In this document: piece after piece, positions 1-13,210 of the stretch
Layout of the letters: each line of letters begins with the position of its first letter
How positions within the stretch are numbered: position 1 is the stretch's first letter
DNA from: Streptomyces cinnamoneus
GTDB lineage: Bacteria; Actinomycetota; Actinomycetes; Streptomycetales; Streptomycetaceae
Assembly: GCF_002939475.1 (NCBI RefSeq)
Contig: NZ_PKFQ01000001.1
Coordinates: 5,577,001 to 5,641,000, forward strand
Direction: 5' to 3'
DNA: 64,000 nucleotides
The notes under the pieces: model-generated
The model's database searches: none
What the model saw: only the letters and a program-made list of their open reading frames with translations
What the model was told of the DNA's origin: nothing
Made by a program: the position numbers and the translations under genes

Positions 1-959
1 TCGTCGTTCCACTGTGCGTGGAGGCCCAGGCCGCCCGCCTCCCGCGGCGTCGTGGTGGCCGGGTCGTTCCGGTCGGACTCGGCGACGAGGAACAGCGGAC
101 GCCCCAGCCGCGCGGCCAGGTCGTCGACGGCCGCCGACAGCTCGGCGAGGAAGTGCTCGGGAGAGGTGTCGGCCAGGGCGTGCACCGCGTCCAGCCGCAG
201 CCCGTCGAGCCGGTAGTCACGCAGCCACGCCAGCGCACTGGCCGTCAGATACGCCCGCACCTCGGCGGATCCGGGGCCGTCGAGGTTGACGGCCGCGCCC
301 CACGGCGTGTGGTGGGCGTCGGTGAAGTACGGGCCGAAGGAGGGGAGATGGTTGCCCGACGGGCCCAAGTGGTTGTGCACCACGTCCAGGACGACCCCGA
401 GCCCCCGTCCGTGCGCCGCGTCCACGAAGCGCGCCAGCCCCTCCGGGCCGCCGTAGGGCTCGTGCACGGCCCAGGGCGCCACGCCGTCGTACCCCCAGCC
501 GTGCCGGCCGGGGAAGGGGCACACGGGCATCACCTCCACGTGGGTCACGCCCAGTTCCGCCAGGTGCGGCAGCTTGGCCGCCGCCGCCTCGAAGGTGCCC
601 TCGCGGGTGAACGTGCCGACGTGCAGCTCGTAGAGCACCGCCCCCGGCAGCGGGCGGCCGGGCCAGGCGTGCCGCCAGGCGAAGCGGGAGACGTCGACGA
701 CGGCGCTGGTGCCGTCGGGGCCGTCGGGCTGGCGGCGCGAGCGCGGGTCGGGGAGCGGTGGCCCGCCGTCCAGGCGGAAGCCGTAGCGGGTGCCCTCGGT
801 CCCCGGCGCCTCGCACCGCCACCAGCCGGTCCCGGCCGGGCCGGGTGCCATGGCGTACGTCCCCCCGTCCGCCCACAGCGTGACCTGTCCGGCTCGCGGC
901 GCCCACACCTCGAACAGCACGACGGCTCCTCCCGACGGGTCGACGACGGTGCTCTCCAT
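1..959 (-). CDS. treZ: Malto-oligosyltrehalose trehalohydrolase, C-terminus off the left edge
   Basis: Releases trehalose from maltooligosyltrehalose, the second step of the TreY-TreZ route from glycogen. Translation from the ATG at 959 starts MESTVVDPSG, followed by a carbohydrate-binding N-terminal domain. The GH13 barrel then shows GVTHVEVMPV, the beta-3 motif DVVHNHLGPSGNH and the nucleophile region LRLDAVHAL. The final third, including the second half of the catalytic domain, lies outside the window. treY is on the same strand about 3.5 kb upstream, separated by three unrelated genes. A general GH13 alpha-amylase is the alternative, but the TreY neighbour favours TreZ. Confidence 0.9.
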   Translation of the reverse strand, partial: MESTVVDPSGGAVVLFEVWAPRAGQVTLWADGGTYAMAPGPAGTGWWRCEAPGTEGTRYGFRLDGGPPLPDPRSRRQPDGPDGTSAVVDVSRFAWRHAWPGRPLPGAVLYELHVGTFTREGTFEAAAAKLPHLAELGVTHVEVMPVCPFPGRHGWGYDGVAPWAVHEPYGGPEGLARFVDAAHGRGLGVVLDVVHNHLGPSGNHLPSFGPYFTDAHHTPWGAAVNLDGPGSAEVRAYLTASALAWLRDYRLDGLRLDAVHALADTSPEHFLAELSAAVDDLAARLGRPLFLVAESDRNDPATTTPREAGGLGLHAQWND

Positions 960-978
960 GGTGCCGTCCGGAGGGGCC

Positions 979-1890
979 CTACGGCACCAGGTCGATGCGC
1001 TCCTGCGCGATCGGATAGCCGACCCTGGCGAAGTGGGCGGCCATCGGCAGGTTGCCCCGGTCCGTCGCGGCCGTGATCCGCTCCGCGCCCTCGGCCACCA
1101 GGTCGTGGGTGCACTCCACCAGCAGGTCGTAGGCGTATCCGTGGCCGCGCTGCTCGGGGACCACGCCGACGTAGCCGACGCACGGGCCGTTGGGGTTGTG
1201 CGCGGGCACCTGGATGCCGACCAGGTCGCCCCCGGGGGTGTGGGCCAGCCGCCACCACGCGCGGGGCGAGGGGCACCAGTTGAGGAAGTCCATGGCGTCG
1301 TCGACGGCCGCCTCCAGGCCCGACTCGGCGACGTTCCCGCCGTCGTGGGCGTCCAGCGTGCCCTCGAACGTACGGCCGAGCACCTCGCGGATGACGGCGT
1401 CGTCGGGCTCCGCGCGGAAGACCAGCCGCCCGGGGCGCTCCGGCAGGCCGCACGCCGTCGTCCACTCGTAGCGGTACCGCTCGACCAGCGGCTTCATCCC
1501 GGCCGCGACGGCCGCCGCGACGCGGGCCTCCACGGCGGCCCGGACCTGTGCCTCCTCGCGCCAGCCCGGCGGGGCCAGCAGGCTGAACTCGGTCCGGAAG
1601 GGCGCCGTCCGCAACAGCTCGGCGGCGGCTTCCTCCTCGCCCTCGGCGAAGTCGAACCAGTCGAGCACGACCGGCTCCTGGTCGTCACGCGCCCCCCACC
1701 AGGCGGCGCGCGCCACCACCTGGCCGTCACGCAGCGCCACCCGGCACCAGTCGGGGCGGTACTCCCCGCCGTCCCGGACGGGCTTCCACACGTGCCCGAA
1801 GGCGGCCCGGCCGACGAGGAACGGGCCGGGGAGGGAGGTGAACAGGGCGGTGTCGCGGTCGGAGAGGGTGTGCAGGACCAGCTCGGTCAT
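979..1890 (-). CDS. GNAT family N-acetyltransferase
   Basis: A 303-residue GNAT protein. The C-terminal half carries the acetyl-CoA motif VGVVPEQRGHGYAYDLL (Q/R-x-x-G-x-G/A type). The N-terminal half is a less conserved substrate-binding region. I start it at the ATG at 1890, preceded by AAGGAG at 7 bases, because an upstream in-frame ATG at 1932 has no ribosome site. The substrate is unknown. It lies between treZ and the lipoamide dehydrogenase on the same strand, with 73 bases to the latter, so co-transcription is possible but not shown. Confidence 0.8.
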   Translation of the reverse strand: MTELVLHTLSDRDTALFTSLPGPFLVGRAAFGHVWKPVRDGGEYRPDWCRVALRDGQVVARAAWWGARDDQEPVVLDWFDFAEGEEEAAAELLRTAPFRTEFSLLAPPGWREEAQVRAAVEARVAAAVAAGMKPLVERYRYEWTTACGLPERPGRLVFRAEPDDAVIREVLGRTFEGTLDAHDGGNVAESGLEAAVDDAMDFLNWCPSPRAWWRLAHTPGGDLVGIQVPAHNPNGPCVGYVGVVPEQRGHGYAYDLLVECTHDLVAEGAERITAATDRGNLPMAAHFARVGYPIAQERIDLVP

Positions 1891-1963
1891 GAAGCTCCTT
1901 GTGGTGGGCGGCTCAGGCGCACCGTAGGGCACCGCCCCACCCCCGTCGAACGCTTTTCGCCCC

Positions 1964-3379
1964 TCACTGCTGGTGCAGGCCCCGTCCCGCCAGCGACAGC
2001 ATGACCTCGCCCACCGCCTCCGACAGCGTCGGATGCGCGTGGACGTGCTGTGCCACGTCCGCGGCCTCGGCGTCCCAGCCGACGACCAGCTGGCTCTCGG
2101 CGATCATCTCCGACACGTGCGGGCCCACCAGGTGGACGCCCAGCACCCGGCCGCCGTCCCGCTCGGCGACGACCTTCACCACCCCGCCCCGCCCGTGCAC
2201 CATCCCCTTGGCCACGGCCGTCAGCGGCATGGAGTTGACGAGGACGTCGTGTCCCCGCTCGCGGGCCTCGGCCTCGGAGAGGCCGACCGCCGCCGTCTGC
2301 GGGCTGGAGTAGGTCACGCGTGGGACGGCCGTGTAGTCCACCGGCCGGGGCGTGAGGCCGGCGAGCGCCTCGGCGACCACCAGGCCCTCGGCGAACGAGG
2401 CGTGCGCGAGCCCCAGGGAGGGCGGCGGCAGCAGATCGCCCACCACGTGGACGCCGGGCACGGCCGTCTCCAGACGCGACCAGTCGGCGGGGGCGACGAA
2501 CCCCCGGGCGTCCGTGGCCAGTCCGGCCGCCGCAAGCCCGAGGCCGTCGGTGACGGGCACGCGGCCCACGGCCACCAGCAGCCGGTCGGCCCGGACCTCG
2601 CGGACCTCGCCGCGCGCGGTGCGCAAGGTGGCCCGTACGCCGTCCTCGTGGGGCGTCGCCTCCTCCAGGCGCGCGCTCGTCTGGACGTCGATGCCGCGCT
2701 TCTTCAGGCCCCGCGTCAGATGGCGGCTCACCTCGGCGTCCTCCAGCGGCAGCAGCCGGTCGGCCGCCTCGACCAGCGTCACCTCGGCGCCCATCGAACG
2801 GTGCAGGGAGGCGTACTCGACCCCGATGGCACCGCCGCCCAGCACCAGCACCGAGCCCGGCAGCCCGGGCGCGAAGAGGGCGTCGTCGCTGGTGACGACC
2901 CGGGCACCGTCCGGCTGGAGGCCCGGCAGGGTCCGCGGCCGGGAACCGGTGGCGAGGACGATCCCGCGCCGGGCACGCCATGCCGTCCCCGCCTCGGCAC
3001 CCGTCTCGACACGGACGGTGCGGGGGCCCGTCAGCGTCGCCGAACCTCGCACCACGCGCACTCCGGCGTGCGACAGGTGCCCCTCCACACCACGGTGGTT
3101 GCGGGAGACGATGTCGTCACGGGTCGCTGTCAGGGCCGCCCAGTCGACGGAGTCGAGGCTCGCCTTCACGCCCCAGCGCTCCCGCGCCTCCGCGATCCCG
3201 TCGACCAGCTCCGCGGCGTGCAGCATCGCCTTGCTCGGAATGCAGCCGCGGTGCAGGCACGTGCCGCCCACGAGGTCCCGCTCGGCCAGGACGACCTCGA
3301 GGCCGAGGGCGGCGGCGCGCAGCGCGGTGCTGTAGCCGCCGGTGCCGCCGCCGATAACGATGACATCTGTCTCATGCAT
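1964..3379 (-). CDS. lpdA: Dihydrolipoyl dehydrogenase
   Basis: FAD-dependent disulfide oxidoreductase of 471 residues, the E3 component that reoxidises dihydrolipoamide in 2-oxoacid dehydrogenase or glycine cleavage complexes. The sequence shows the N-terminal FAD motif GGGTGG, the redox-active pair C41/C46 in GGTCLHRGCIPSK, a second nucleotide-binding motif VLGGGAIGVEYAS and the C-terminal catalytic His in HAHPTLSEA. Length is normal for the family. The ATG at 3379 follows a strong GGGAGGAGGG site. It is divergent from a LysR gene and the shared 103-bp spacer holds a LysR-type palindrome. No partner E1/E2 genes are nearby; a stand-alone mycothione reductase-like role is less likely given the lipoamide-type motifs. 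Confidence 0.88.
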   Translation of the reverse strand: MHETDVIVIGGGTGGYSTALRAAALGLEVVLAERDLVGGTCLHRGCIPSKAMLHAAELVDGIAEARERWGVKASLDSVDWAALTATRDDIVSRNHRGVEGHLSHAGVRVVRGSATLTGPRTVRVETGAEAGTAWRARRGIVLATGSRPRTLPGLQPDGARVVTSDDALFAPGLPGSVLVLGGGAIGVEYASLHRSMGAEVTLVEAADRLLPLEDAEVSRHLTRGLKKRGIDVQTSARLEEATPHEDGVRATLRTARGEVREVRADRLLVAVGRVPVTDGLGLAAAGLATDARGFVAPADWSRLETAVPGVHVVGDLLPPPSLGLAHASFAEGLVVAEALAGLTPRPVDYTAVPRVTYSSPQTAAVGLSEAEARERGHDVLVNSMPLTAVAKGMVHGRGGVVKVVAERDGGRVLGVHLVGPHVSEMIAESQLVVGWDAEAADVAQHVHAHPTLSEAVGEVMLSLAGRGLHQQ

Positions 3380-3424
3380 GCCCTCACCCTCCTCCCAGCT
3401 GGGATGATGAGTCCAACGCAATGT

Positions 3425-3452
3425 CTCGATCGAGTCGATGAAGACTCTTCAT
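3425..3452. promoter_or_regulatory. LysR-type operator between lpdA and lysR
   Basis: Two palindromes lie in the divergent spacer. CTCGATCGAG (3425-3434) is perfect. ATGAAGACTCTTCAT (3438-3452) is perfect around one central base and contains a T-N11-A core (3439-3451), the signature of LysR operators. It sits 31 bases before the regulator start. Control of the regulator and probably of lpdA is inferred. Confidence 0.6.
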
Positions 3453-3482
3453 GGGACGCTCGGGGGAGGGGGACCGCAGCCG

Positions 3483-4388
3483 ATGAGCCTGCGTCAGATG
3501 GAGTACCTGGTCGCCGTGGTCGAGCACGCGTCCTTCACCCGGGCCGCCGAGACGCTCAACGTCACCCAGTCCGCGCTCTCCCACCAGGTCAAGGCGCTGG
3601 AACGGGAGGTCGGCGGGCCGCTCCTCGAACGCCTGCCGCGCGGCGTCGGGCTCACCCCCATGGGCCGCGCCTACCTCCCGCACGCCGAACGCGCCGTCCG
3701 CAGCGCCGGCCAGGCCCGGCGCGCCGCCCGGGCCGCCGCCGGAGCCGAGGGCGGCGAACTGCACATCGCCACGTTGCACGCGCTGGCCGTCGGCGTGCTG
3801 CCGCCGGTGTTCGCCCGCTGGCGGCGGGACGCCCCCGGCGTCCGGCTCCACCTGCACGAGTACGCGACCACCGAGGACCTGCGCGACGGCATGGAACGCG
3901 GCGTCGCCGACGTCGCCGTCGGTCCCCGCCCCGAGGCCTGGCCGGGCCCGGTCGTCCCGCTCGGCGAGGAGGAGATCGTCGTCGTCACCGCCACCGCGGA
4001 CCCCCTCGCCGCGCGCACCACTCCCGTGCGCCTGTCCGAGCTCGCGGACCGCGCCTGGGTGCGCTGCGCCCTCGAACCGCTCGTCGAGGGGCGGCGCTGG
4101 CTGGACTGGGTCTGCGCCCGGCACGGCTTCGTCCCGCTCACGGCCCTGGAGACCGAGCACTCCTCCACCGCCGTGCGCATGGCGGCGGCGGGCGTCGGCA
4201 TCGTCGCCGCCCCCACGCACCTCGCCCGGACGACGCAGGGCACGGTGGCCGTGCGCGTCGAGCCCGCCTGGCAGCGGGAGCAGACGGCCTTCTCCAGAGT
4301 GGAGCTGGCGGGCGCGGCGGCCGCGTTCGTCCGGCTCTGCGAGCAACTCGCCTTCGGGGCCCCGGCCGGCGTCGGAGGCCCCGCGTGA
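3483..4388 (+). CDS. LysR family transcriptional regulator
   Basis: A 301-residue LysR regulator. The N-terminal winged helix-turn-helix reads LRQMEYLVAVVEHASFTRAA and continues through TQSALSHQVKALE. The C-terminal part is a periplasmic-binding-protein-like effector domain. The ATG at 3483 lies 8-18 bases after a GGGGGAGGGGG tract; an earlier in-frame ATG at 3438 falls inside the operator palindrome and is unlikely. It is divergently transcribed from lpdA, the usual LysR arrangement, so lpdA is the best guess for a target. The ligand is unknown. Confidence 0.85.
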   Translation: MSLRQMEYLVAVVEHASFTRAAETLNVTQSALSHQVKALEREVGGPLLERLPRGVGLTPMGRAYLPHAERAVRSAGQARRAARAAAGAEGGELHIATLHALAVGVLPPVFARWRRDAPGVRLHLHEYATTEDLRDGMERGVADVAVGPRPEAWPGPVVPLGEEEIVVVTATADPLAARTTPVRLSELADRAWVRCALEPLVEGRRWLDWVCARHGFVPLTALETEHSSTAVRMAAAGVGIVAAPTHLARTTQGTVAVRVEPAWQREQTAFSRVELAGAAAAFVRLCEQLAFGAPAGVGGPA

Positions 4389-4423
4389 CCGCGCCGGCGG
4401 CGTGCGAGGCCGTCTGCCGCTGA

Positions 4424-4439
4424 CCGCCCTCGTGGGCGG
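4424..4439. terminator. Small hairpin between converging lysR and treY
   Basis: CCGCCC (4424-4429), a TCGT loop and GGGCGG (4434-4439) form a six-pair GC stem in the 71-bp convergent gap. There is no U-tract, so it is only a weak terminator candidate. Confidence 0.3.
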
Positions 4440-4459
4440 GGAGGCGTGGGGCCCGCCGC

Positions 4460-6880
<2,421 letters not shown>

Positions 6881-6939
6881 GGGAACATGCGTACCCGCTA
6901 GGTGCGCCCCGCATGACGGCCGAGTGCCGGATCCGTTCC

Positions 6940-9066
<2,127 letters not shown>

Positions 9067-9328
9067 GGGGTCGAGTGTTCCACTGTCGGCGGCTCTTTCC
9101 GCAGATCTTCCCGAAACGAACGTCCCCACCGCGCCCCGGGACTGGTCCAACCGGGTGAGAGCCACCCTTCTGGCTATGAATCAGCTCACGTCCCCCGCAG
9201 GGCCGTCGGACAACCGGCACGTTGGGACCGTCAGTTGGCTGACGGCCGGACGGACGCGGGTGCACCGCCTCCCGCGCGCACAGTACTCTGCCTTGATCGT
9301 TGGGACGGGGGCGGAAGGCGGTGCACTG

Positions 9329-10573
9329 GTGAGCTCGGGCGGGCTGGAACTGCCCCCTGGAGACGGCTGTCCGGAAGAGGACGGCGGGGCCGGCACACCA
9401 CCGGGCGTGGTGTCCCTGGCGCGTCCGCGGGAAATCGGGGCTGAACTGGACTGGGACGCCGGTGCCTGGGGCGAGGTGCGCACCCGCGCCCGCCGTGCCG
9501 GGCGTGCCTACATCTGGCTGAATCTGGTCGAACAGCGACTGAGGGCCGTCGTCGCCGCCGTGCTGCGTCCGGTCTACGAGCCGGTGCACGGAGAGGAGGA
9601 GTGGGTCGTCGCCGCGGCCGGCCCCGCGGGCCAGGAGTGGGTGCAGCGCGCCGTGGCCGTACGGGAGGTGAGCCGCCGCAAGGGCTACCTGCTGGACCCG
9701 GCCGACGACAACGTCCTCAGCTTCCTCACCCTGCCGCAGCTGCGCGAGCTGCTCGTCCAGCACTGGCCCTGCTTCGAGCCGTACCTCGACGACCGCAGGG
9801 AACTCGAACTCGCGCTGGACGAGCTGGAGGTGGCCCGCAACGTCGTCTCCCGCAACCGGGCCCTGTCCCAGACCGTCCTCGCCCAGGCCGAGAGGGCCTC
9901 CGCGCGGCTGCTGGACATCCTCGGCAGCGGGCACGGCGCCGGGGCGTCCTCCGCCGACCGGCTGCCCATCGACGCCGTCGAGGACCTCGTGGGCGACCGC
10001 TACGCGGACGTCGTCGGCGTCCACCCGGACCGTGTGCGGCTCCAGCGGCAGCTGCCCGTCGAGGACCTCTTCGGCCGGGCCCGCCGCCTCGACGCGGTCG
10101 GCATAGGGCTGAACCTCCTGGTCCAGAACTACTCCGGGCGGCGGCTCGTCCGGCTCGCCGAGTCCGGCTGCCGGGCCCGGCTGCTCTTCCTCAACCCGGC
10201 CAGCAGCGCGGTGCGCCGCCGCGAGCGGGAACTGGGCATCAAGAAGGGCGAGATGAGCCGCTCGGTGGAGATGAACATCATGCACATGCGGCGGGTGCGG
10301 GACCGGCTGCGGGACACCGGCGCCTTCGAGATCCGCGTCTTCGACGAGACGCCCCGCTTCACCGCCTACCTCGTCAACGGCGACGGCTCCGACGGACTGG
10401 CTGTCGTGCAGTCCTACCTGCGCAAGGCGCGGGGCATGGAGTCGCCGGTCCTGGTGCTGCGGGGCCGGGGCCGGGACGTGCTCCGGGAGGGCGTCGACCA
10501 GGACGGCGGCCTCTTCGAGACCTACCGCGAGGAGTTCGAAGGGGTGTGGGCGGACTCCCGGTCGGTCTCGTGA
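9329..10573 (+). CDS. SAV2148-type HEPN domain protein
   Basis: A 414-residue protein that I recognise as the SAV2148-type family found across Streptomyces; its role is not established. The N-terminal half (to about residue 200) is helical, with an Swt1-like HEPN segment LTLPQLRELL followed by ELEVARNVVSRNR. The usual HEPN RNase motif is R-N-x-x-x-H; here it reads R170-N-V-V-S-R175, so the catalytic His is absent. The C-terminal half (LLVQNYSGRRLVRLAESGC, LLFLNPASSA) resembles PLD-like or DUF5919 folds. I use the GTG at 9329 after GGAAGG; the frame is open upstream but reads low-complexity sequence. Confidence 0.72.
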   Translation: MSSGGLELPPGDGCPEEDGGAGTPPGVVSLARPREIGAELDWDAGAWGEVRTRARRAGRAYIWLNLVEQRLRAVVAAVLRPVYEPVHGEEEWVVAAAGPAGQEWVQRAVAVREVSRRKGYLLDPADDNVLSFLTLPQLRELLVQHWPCFEPYLDDRRELELALDELEVARNVVSRNRALSQTVLAQAERASARLLDILGSGHGAGASSADRLPIDAVEDLVGDRYADVVGVHPDRVRLQRQLPVEDLFGRARRLDAVGIGLNLLVQNYSGRRLVRLAESGCRARLLFLNPASSAVRRRERELGIKKGEMSRSVEMNIMHMRRVRDRLRDTGAFEIRVFDETPRFTAYLVNGDGSDGLAVVQSYLRKARGMESPVLVLRGRGRDVLREGVDQDGGLFETYREEFEGVWADSRSVS

Positions 10574-10684
10574 AGCCCGCCCATGCCGGGCCGCAGCCGG
10601 TTCCGTTCGGGCCGCTGAATTGTCAGTGGGCTGTGCGACGCTGGGGAACCAGACGGGGGAAGCACCACCGAAGGGGGAACCGCC

Positions 10685-11389
10685 ATGGGCTGGCACGAGG
10701 AGCCGCTGATCGGCTTCGACCTGGAGACGACGGGCACGGATCCGGCCCGGGCACGGATCGTCACGGCGGCGGTCCTGGAGACCAAGGGCGGCGAGGTGGT
10801 GGCGAGCCGGCTGTGGCTGGCCGACCCGGGCGTGCCGATCCCGGCCGAGGCGGCGGCCATCCACGGCGTCACGGACGAGCGGGCGGCCGCCGAGGGCAGG
10901 CCCGCCCGCGAGGTCGTGGACGAGATAGCGGCCGTCCTGACCGGCCACTGGTCGACGGGCGCGCCCGTCGTGGCGTACAACGCCGGCTTCGACCTCAGTC
11001 TCCTCACCGCCGAACTGCGGCGCCACCGGCTGCCCTCGCTCGGCGAGCGGCTGGACGACGGCCGCAAGACCGGGCCCGTCGTCGATCCGTACACCATCGA
11101 CCGGGCCGTCGACCGCTACCGCAAGGGCCGGCGCACCCTCCAGGCCGTCTGCCGGGAGTACGGCGTGGTGCTCGACGACTGGCACGAGGCGGGGGCGGAC
11201 GCCCTGGCGGCGGTCCGGGTGGCCCGGGCGCTGGCGGCGCGGCACGAGCGGATAGCCGGGGCCGCCCTGGAGGAGCTGCACCGCGACCAGATCCGGTGGT
11301 ACGGGGAGTGGGCGGCCGGCTATCAGACGTGGCTGCGCGGCCAGGGCGACGCGGACGCGGTGGTGGACGGGGCCTGGCCGCTGCGCTGA
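10685..11389 (+). CDS. DEDDh 3'-5' exonuclease (DnaQ-like)
   Basis: A 234-residue stand-alone exonuclease of the DNA polymerase III epsilon family. The four acidic motifs are visible: GFDLETTGTDP (Exo I, D and E), VVAYNAGFDLSLL (Exo II) and DDWHEAGADALAA (Exo III, H and D). ATG at 10685 follows AAGGGGGAA at 5 bases. It could proofread or process RNA/DNA ends; no polymerase domain is fused. It is monocistronic by spacing, with 111 bases upstream and a convergent gene downstream. Confidence 0.88.
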   Translation: MGWHEEPLIGFDLETTGTDPARARIVTAAVLETKGGEVVASRLWLADPGVPIPAEAAAIHGVTDERAAAEGRPAREVVDEIAAVLTGHWSTGAPVVAYNAGFDLSLLTAELRRHRLPSLGERLDDGRKTGPVVDPYTIDRAVDRYRKGRRTLQAVCREYGVVLDDWHEAGADALAAVRVARALAARHERIAGAALEELHRDQIRWYGEWAAGYQTWLRGQGDADAVVDGAWPLR

Positions 11390-11394
11390 GCCGG

Positions 11395-11412
11395 GCCGGC
11401 TTCCCCGCCGGC
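11395..11412. terminator. Short hairpin between converging genes
   Basis: GCCGGC (11395-11400), TTCCCC loop, GCCGGC (11407-11412) sits just after the exonuclease stop and before the end of the converging kinase gene. Short and without a U-tract. Confidence 0.35.
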
Positions 11413-11451
11413 GACTGCGCCCCGTGAGAGGGAACCGGAGCGCGCCGGGGC

Positions 11452-12327
11452 TCAGAAGGGATACCACCGCACGGCCGGGTCACCGTCCCGCAGCGACGCG
11501 ACCCGCCGGCGGAACTCCGCCAGCGCCGCCGGGTTGCCCGGGGCGTGCTGCGCCACCCAGGCGCAACTCGCCGTCTCCCGGGCCCCGCGCAGCACGGCGC
11601 AGCCCTCCCATTCCCGCACGTCCCAGCCGTAGGCGCGCACGAAGGCGGCATAGGCCTCCGGGTCCAGCCCGTACCGGTCCCGGCTGAGCGCCGTCACCAC
11701 CAGGTCGTGCTCCCGCAGGTCCACGGCGAAGGTCTCCAGGTCCACCAGCACCGGGCCGTCGGGGCCGACGTGGACGTTGCGGGGCAGCGCGTCGCCGTGG
11801 ATCGGCCCCGGCTCCAGGTGCGGCGTCAGCGCCGCGGTCGCCGCGGCGAAGCCGTCGCGGCGCTCACGCAGATAGTCCGCGTCAGCCGGGTCGACGGCGT
11901 CGCCGGCCAGCCGCAGCCAGCGCTCGACCCCGCCGAGGAGGTCGCGCCGGGGCAGGCCGAAGCCGGGCGCCGGCAGCGCGTGGAGGCGGCGCAGCAGCTT
12001 GGCCAGATCGGCGGGGGAGGCCGGGCGCACGGCCTGGGGGAGACGGTGCCAGAGCGTCACCGGGTGGCCGTCGGCGATCAGCACCTCGGAGGCGGCCGGC
12101 CGTACGGCGGGCACGCCGCAGTCCTCCAGCCAGGCGCCGACGCGCAGTTCACGGCGGGCGCGCGGGACGAGCGAGGCGTCCCGGCCCACCTTGGCGACCA
12201 GGCCGCCGACGGCGAAGACCGCGTTCTCGCCGAGCGCCAGCAGCTCCGCGTCCGCGGCGGACCCGGCCGCGTCCGTCAGGGCGAGCAGCGCCCGTGCCCG
12301 CTGCTCCGTGAATGCCGCGTCCACCAC
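11452..12327 (-). CDS. APH-family phosphotransferase
   Basis: A 291-residue protein-kinase-like fold of the aminoglycoside phosphotransferase/choline kinase family. The Brenner motif is PIHGDALPRNVHVGPDG and the metal-binding segment is PVLVDLETFAVD. The N-lobe has NAVFAVGGLVAKVGRD with the ATP-binding Lys. Members phosphorylate small molecules or act in resistance; the substrate here cannot be told. Two adjacent GTG codons (12327 and 12324) can start it, after GAGGGG. Confidence 0.75.
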   Translation of the reverse strand: MVDAAFTEQRARALLALTDAAGSAADAELLALGENAVFAVGGLVAKVGRDASLVPRARRELRVGAWLEDCGVPAVRPAASEVLIADGHPVTLWHRLPQAVRPASPADLAKLLRRLHALPAPGFGLPRRDLLGGVERWLRLAGDAVDPADADYLRERRDGFAAATAALTPHLEPGPIHGDALPRNVHVGPDGPVLVDLETFAVDLREHDLVVTALSRDRYGLDPEAYAAFVRAYGWDVREWEGCAVLRGARETASCAWVAQHAPGNPAALAEFRRRVASLRDGDPAVRWYPF

Positions 12328-12433
12328 GTCGTCCCTACCGCCCCTCGTCCACCCCCGGGATCCGTCCCGGGCCGATCACCGCCCACCGTACCTTCGGCCT
12401 CGGGGGTGACCCCTGGTACGGTCCCGTGCCAAC

Positions 12434-12469
12434 GGCCGCCGTGCCCTGCCCCCACGGGGCACGGCGGCC
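12434..12469. other. Strong hairpin upstream of the LysE gene
   Basis: GGCCGCCGTGCCC (12434-12446) and GGGCACGGCGGCC (12457-12469) are perfect complements with a 10-base loop. It lies between divergent genes, 48 bases before the LysE start and just before a TAGGCT hexamer (12479-12484) that could be a -10 box. It looks like a terminator by shape but is not at the 3' end of a gene. Confidence 0.5.
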
Positions 12470-12517
12470 GACCCATGGCTAGGCTCCTGTAAACGATCAC
12501 GTGAGAGGAGTCCACCC

Positions 12518-13168
12518 GTGACCACCGCGATGCTCGGCTTTGCTCTGTTCTCCCTCCTGGTGACCATGGCCCCCGGCCCCGACACCCTGCTCGTCCTGCG
12601 CAACTGTCTTCGCGGCGGCCGCCGTACGGGGAGCGCCACGGCTCTCGGTGCGGCCGTCGGTTCGCTCGCCTGGGGTGTGGCCGCGGCCTTCGGCCTGGCG
12701 GCGGCGCTCCAGCGGTGGGACGCGGCCTTCACCGTCGTGCGTCTGGCCGGCGCGGCCTACCTGGTCTTCCTCGGGGCGCAGGCGCTGTGGGCCCAGCGCC
12801 GCGCCGCGCGAGCCGCCGCCGGGCCGCAGGAGGCGTACGGGGCGCAGGAGCCGGCGGGCCGGGCGCCCGGCCTGGGTGAGGCGTTCCGGCAGGGACTGCT
12901 GAGCTGCCTGCTCAACCCCAAGGTGGGGGTCTTCTTCGTGGCCGTGGTGCCGCAGTTCCTGCCCGAGGGCGGCTCGCCGCTGGGGGCGACGCTGCTCTTC
13001 GGCGTGGTGGACGCGGTCATCGCCGCTGCGTGGATGCTGCTGGTCGCGGTGTGCGCCGCCCGCATGCTGACCTGGCTGCGGCGCCCCCGCGTCCACCGCA
13101 ACCTGGAACGCGCCACGGGCGGGGTGCTGGTGGCCCTGGGCGTCGGAACGGCGGCGGAGTCGGTCTGA
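12518..13168 (+). CDS. LysE family amino acid exporter
   Basis: A 216-residue inner membrane protein of the LysE/RhtB type, exporting amino acids or their derivatives. The hallmark N-terminus is FALFSLLVTMAPGPDTLLVL, and five to six hydrophobic segments follow, including VVRLAGAAYLVFLGAQALW and FRQGLLSCLLNPKVGVFF. GTG at 12518 follows GAGAGGAG. No matching LysG-type regulator is adjacent. Confidence 0.85.
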   Translation: MTTAMLGFALFSLLVTMAPGPDTLLVLRNCLRGGRRTGSATALGAAVGSLAWGVAAAFGLAAALQRWDAAFTVVRLAGAAYLVFLGAQALWAQRRAARAAAGPQEAYGAQEPAGRAPGLGEAFRQGLLSCLLNPKVGVFFVAVVPQFLPEGGSPLGATLLFGVVDAVIAAAWMLLVAVCAARMLTWLRRPRVHRNLERATGGVLVALGVGTAAESV

Positions 13169-13210
13169 GGGGCCGGTCCCGTCTCCTTCGCCGGGCGGTG
13201 GCGCCCGCGG

